NCBI GenBank assembly: GCA_021555075.1
Contig: JAKGBX010000002.1
Location: 801,001-865,000 of the forward strand
Source: Rhodobacteraceae bacterium LMO-JJ12
GTDB taxonomy: Bacteria; Pseudomonadota; Alphaproteobacteria; Rhodobacterales; Rhodobacteraceae
Length of the DNA: 64,000 bases
Reading direction: 5' to 3'
The notes under the pieces were generated by a model that was not told the origin of the DNA, ran no database searches, and saw nothing but the letters and a program-made list of their open reading frames with translations. Both the position numbers and the translations under genes were made by a program. Each line of letters begins with the position of its first letter. Position 1 is the first letter of the stretch. This document shows, piece after piece, positions 60,598-64,000 of this stretch.

Positions 60598-61653
60598 TCA
60601 GCCTCTGGCAAATGCCCCGGCTTCGGCCATCTGGGCAAACATGTCTTCCATGGTCTGTTGCATCGGGCGATAGGTGAGGCCCAACGCGCGCACGGCCTTG
60701 GAATTGTCGGCGCGCCAAGGCACGTTCACATTTCGTGACACGAACTTGCGCGAGAGCCCCTGGCTCGGCCCGACGAGCCACAACAGCCATTTCGGCAGGG
60801 CGCGGCGGGGCAGGGGGTAATCCTTGCCAAAGCGTTCTTGCAGGCAGAGCGTCAGTTCGAGCAGGTGGGTTTCATGCGCCGAGACGATGTTGCGCCCCGA
60901 AGCCGCGGGCAGATAGGCCGCCGCGAGATGCGCATGCGCGAGATCGCGCACGTCGACCATACCGAACCCAAGCCGCGGTGCGCCCATCCTGAACGTGCCG
61001 TTGCCGACCTGCCGCATGATGTTGAAGCTTTCCGAACTGGGCAGGCCATGTGCCGCCGGCCCCATCACCAGCGACGGGTTTATCACCACCAGATCCCATT
61101 GTGATTGTGCCTCGGCTACCTTCCATGCCTCGCGCTCGGCCACTGTCTTGGAATAGCTGTAGGGCTGGTAATCAAGCGAGGCGGTCTGGTTCCAGACGGT
61201 TTCGTCGATCCGTCCGTTCGGCGTCTGCACCGTGTCACGTGCATCTGTATAGATCGCCGCGCAGGAGCTGGTCAGTACCACTCGCTTTACAGAGGGGGTG
61301 CGGGTTGCCTCGTTCAAGACGTTGCCTGTGCCGAGAAGGGCAGGGTCGATCAGCTCTTTCTGCGGATCCTTCACATTGGTTTTGAACGGCGACGCGGTGT
61401 GAAACACGGTGCTGCACCCTGCCATCGCCGCAGCGTAAGAGCCATCTTCGAGCAGATCGGCAGCAAAGAGGTGCAGCGTGCCGGGGGCAGCTTGGGCCAT
61501 GGCTTTCAAGGGTGCTACCTTGGGGCTTTCGGGGTCACGCACCGCGCCGTGCACGGTCACTCCGGCATCAAGCAGATGCTTGACGATCCAGCCCGCGACG
61601 TAGCCGCTGGCGCCAGTGACAAGCACCGGGGACGTGGTGTCGATTTCAAACAT
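60598..61653 (-). CDS. NAD(P)-dependent epimerase/reductase (extended SDR)
   Basis: 351 residues from ATG at 61653, chosen for AAGGAG 7 bp upstream. The Rossmann start VLVTGASGYVAGWIVKHLL (Gly-rich loop) and YSYSKTVAE with the Tyr-Lys pair mark the dihydroflavonol-4-reductase-like group; VKRVVLTSSCAAI carries the catalytic Ser. Such enzymes reduce aldehydes or ketones with NADPH; the substrate is unknown. Isolated, minus strand, between rpoC and the transporter. Confidence 0.88.
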   Translation of the reverse strand: MFEIDTTSPVLVTGASGYVAGWIVKHLLDAGVTVHGAVRDPESPKVAPLKAMAQAAPGTLHLFAADLLEDGSYAAAMAGCSTVFHTASPFKTNVKDPQKELIDPALLGTGNVLNEATRTPSVKRVVLTSSCAAIYTDARDTVQTPNGRIDETVWNQTASLDYQPYSYSKTVAEREAWKVAEAQSQWDLVVINPSLVMGPAAHGLPSSESFNIMRQVGNGTFRMGAPRLGFGMVDVRDLAHAHLAAAYLPAASGRNIVSAHETHLLELTLCLQERFGKDYPLPRRALPKWLLWLVGPSQGLSRKFVSRNVNVPWRADNSKAVRALGLTYRPMQQTMEDMFAQMAEAGAFARG

Positions 61654-61837
61654 CCGGCTCTCCTTTCGGGTCAAATCCCTGCGATGTGTCTGAGGTAAGC
61701 ATGCAGGGCGCAGAGCGCAATTGCGGTTTGTGCCAAGAGACTTGCAATCCGCGCCAACTGCCCTGCAACGTGATGGCTTCCCTTTCCGCTATATCCGGTG
61801 TTCTTTTAGCGACGTGTAATTTCGGAAGGCCGGACCC

Positions 61838-62731
61838 ATGGACAGGCGTGACAATTTCAAAGGCGCGCTTTTGATGATGGCGTCGATGTTTTCGTTCACG
61901 CTCAACGATACGTTCATCAAGCTTCTGGCCGGGCAGGTACCGCTGAACCAGGTGTTGTTTCTGCGCGGGGTTCTGACCACTGTGTTGATCTATGTGATGA
62001 TCCGTCTCATGGGGCCAATGCGTTGGCGAATCCCGCGTCGTGACGCGTGGCTGGTGGCCCTGCGTGTGCTGGCCGAGGCGGCATCGGCGTATTTTTTTCT
62101 CACCGCGCTGTTCAACATGCCCCTCGCCAATGTCACGGCGATTTTACAATCGTTGCCGCTGACCATCACCCTAGCCGCAGCCGTGTTCTTGCGCGAGCCG
62201 GTGGGCTGGCGCCGGTTGGGGGCGATCCTTGTGGGATTCGCCGGAGTCATGCTGATCGTGCGGCCGGGGGCGTCGGATTTCACGATCTTTTCGGTCTATG
62301 GGCTTGTTGCCGTGGGGTTTGTCACCGTCCGCGATCTGGCAACGCGGCGCCTGTCGCCTGAGACTCCGTCGATGTTGGTCACGCTGCTATCCTCGGCGGG
62401 GGTGATGGTGTTTTTCGGGGTCTCCAGCCTGAGCGACGAATGGGTGGCATTGGAAACGCACCAGATGTTTTATGTCCTGGCCGCATCTGTGATGATCATC
62501 GGCGGGTATGTTTGTTCGATTATGGTGATGCGGGTGGGCGAGATCAGCTTTGTGGCACCATTCCGCTATACCGGTTTGATCTGGGCGTTGCTGTTGGGCT
62601 ATTTCGTGTTCGGCGACTGGCCGGGCATGCTGACGCTTGTCGGGGCCGGGATCGTGGTGAGCATGGGGATCTATACGCTCTACCGGGACGCTCGGGCCAA
62701 GCGGAGATTACTGTTGCGCCGCGCCGTCTGA
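61838..62731 (+). CDS. DMT superfamily (EamA) transporter
   Basis: 297 residues with ten hydrophobic segments in two repeats. The EamA pattern is recognised in SMFSFTLNDTFIKLLAGQVPLNQVLFLRG and in LANVTAILQSLPLTITLAAAVFLREPVGWRRLGAILVGFAGV-like segments, with the second copy ending in VGEISFVAPFRYTGLIWALLLGYFVFGDWP. It probably exports or imports a metabolite; substrate not predictable. It stands alone in the gap before rpsL. Confidence 0.9.
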   Translation: MDRRDNFKGALLMMASMFSFTLNDTFIKLLAGQVPLNQVLFLRGVLTTVLIYVMIRLMGPMRWRIPRRDAWLVALRVLAEAASAYFFLTALFNMPLANVTAILQSLPLTITLAAAVFLREPVGWRRLGAILVGFAGVMLIVRPGASDFTIFSVYGLVAVGFVTVRDLATRRLSPETPSMLVTLLSSAGVMVFFGVSSLSDEWVALETHQMFYVLAASVMIIGGYVCSIMVMRVGEISFVAPFRYTGLIWALLLGYFVFGDWPGMLTLVGAGIVVSMGIYTLYRDARAKRRLLLRRAV

Positions 62732-63064
62732 GCGGCGTCACGCCTGGCGTTTTGTCATCGTCTGGACCCTTGTTGCGCCAAGACGAAATCGCTGCGCCTG
62801 CCTGTGTTGACAAGGTCTGCGACTCCCCCTATACGCGCCCCATCCGGTAAGGGGGAAACCCCATCGCCGATAGCAGACCTGTAGTGGACACGATCCGGGC
62901 TAATGCTGCTCCGATCCTCTGGAAACCCACCGCGTCGTTCACCTCGGAATGGGAACGATAGCGGTTTTTGCGTGTTGTGGACGCACGATGCGCGCGAGAT
63001 TTTGGAAACGAGCATGGGGACACCCATGCAAACACATGTGTTGAGAAACGGGGAAAGAAGCCCA
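62732..63064. other. rpsL upstream region with the str operon promoter
   Basis: About 330 bp. It holds the promoter at 62807-62835 and then a leader of some 225 bp without a gene I can support. A CCGGTAAGGGGG-like stretch lies near 62845-62856. An L7/S7-type translational control site was not recognised. Confidence 0.5.
62807..62835 (+). promoter_or_regulatory. Near-consensus sigma70-type promoter for rpsL-rpsG-fusA
   Basis: TTGACA (62807-62812), exactly 17 bp, then TATACG (62830-62835). It is 229 bp upstream of rpsL and in the right orientation, and is the best promoter match in the window. Confidence 0.75.
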
Positions 63065-63436
63065 ATGCCAACGATCCAGCAGCTGATCCGCAAGCCGCGT
63101 CAGCCCAAAGTTAAACGCTCAAAGTCCCTCCATCTTGAGGGCAACCCGCAAAAACGTGGTGTTTGCACACGCGTCTATACCACAACGCCGAAGAAGCCGA
63201 ACTCGGCCATGCGGAAGGTTGCAAAAGTGCGCCTGACCAATGGTTTTGAGGTGATTTCCTATATCGGCGGTGAAAGCCACAACCTTCAGGAGCACTCTGT
63301 TGTCCTGATCCGTGGCGGTCGCGTAAAAGACCTTCCCGGCGTTCGTTACCACATCCTGCGCGGCGTTCTCGATACGCAAGGCGTCAAGGATCGTAAACAA
63401 CGTCGTTCGAAATACGGCGCCAAGCGTCCGAAGTAA
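63065..63436 (+). CDS. rpsL: 30S ribosomal protein S12
   Basis: 123 residues from ATG at 63065, the normal S12 length. Start [14 protein letters not shown], core [22 protein letters not shown] and [17 protein letters not shown]. Lys43, Lys44 and Lys88 (numbered with Met) are the wild-type residues of the streptomycin site, so a sensitive phenotype is predicted. First gene of the str operon. Upstream open frame to 62903 is non-coding in composition. Confidence 0.98.
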   Translation: MPTIQQLIRKPRQPKVKRSKSLHLEGNPQKRGVCTRVYTTTPKKPNSAMRKVAKVRLTNGFEVISYIGGESHNLQEHSVVLIRGGRVKDLPGVRYHILRGVLDTQGVKDRKQRRSKYGAKRPK

Positions 63437-63970
<534 letters not shown>

Positions 63971-63991
63971 TACTTTAGAGGCATCTGACCC

Positions 63992-64000
63992 ATGGCACGC
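63992..64000 (+). CDS. fusA: Start of next gene, probably elongation factor G (partial)
   Basis: ATG GCA CGC (Met-Ala-Arg) at the window edge, preceded by a TTAGAGG site and placed right after rpsG, where the str operon normally has fusA. MAR is the usual EF-G start. Only three codons are visible; assigned by position. Confidence 0.5.

Overview
The window looks like a chromosomal segment of an alphaproteobacterium of the Rhodobacterales (Roseobacter/Paracoccus-like). The evidence is high GC with strong third-position bias, a pcm-tolC-PopZ-like gene order, a nosCRZDFYLX cluster of the Paracoccus type, a TIGR04283-type glycosyltransferase, and many small proteins of a kind I associate with that order. 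All identifications come from reading the translated sequence; no database was searched.

Layout. 1-500: the 3' end of a tyrosine integrase gene abuts a complete tRNA-Cys(GCA), probably one edge of an integrated element. 760-14970: housekeeping and accessory genes: isoaspartyl methyltransferase, TolC, a divergent PopZ-like polar organiser candidate, cobyric acid synthase, a small conserved protein, EF-P, YgfZ, a glycosyltransferase that overlaps tail-to-tail with an MsbA-like ABC exporter, a phosphatase, two aminotransferases, a crotonase and two very small ORFs. 15250-25920: valS, a ZntB-like transporter, a PAS/zinc-ribbon protein, an Lrp regulator divergent from an ornithine-type decarboxylase, an orphan form II CoxL-like molybdenum hydroxylase with an overlapping DUF2235 gene, and SixA. 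25917-35255: mostly minus strand, with coupled gene chains (sterol desaturase-ferredoxin-sixA; yidC-MOSC-engB) plus argB, an EAL protein and ttcA.

35560-44672 is a complete nitrous oxide reduction operon, nosCRZDFYLX. It is preceded by an FNR/NNR-type box (TTGGC-N4-GTCAA) placed about 41 bp before the inferred start site, so the cell probably respires N2O under oxygen limitation. NosR feeds electrons, NosZ is the copper enzyme, NosDFY and NosL serve CuZ assembly, and NosX flavinates NosR.

44917-64000 is the transcription/translation superoperon region: secE, nusG, rplKA, rplJL, rpoBC, then rpsL, rpsG and the first codons of what is probably fusA. Two intrusions break it: a LicD-cytidylyltransferase fusion gene between rplA and rplJ, and three unrelated genes (membrane protein, epimerase/reductase, DMT transporter) between rpoC and rpsL. 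Terminators or attenuator-like hairpins sit at rplA, rplJ, rplL-rpoB and rpoC, and a near-consensus sigma70-type promoter precedes rpsL.

No CRISPR array, rRNA or complete insertion sequence was seen. The least conventional items are the LicD/TagD fusion inside the ribosomal cluster, the divergent PopZ-like protein, the orphan CoxL and the Cys-rich mini-ORF between secE and nusG.
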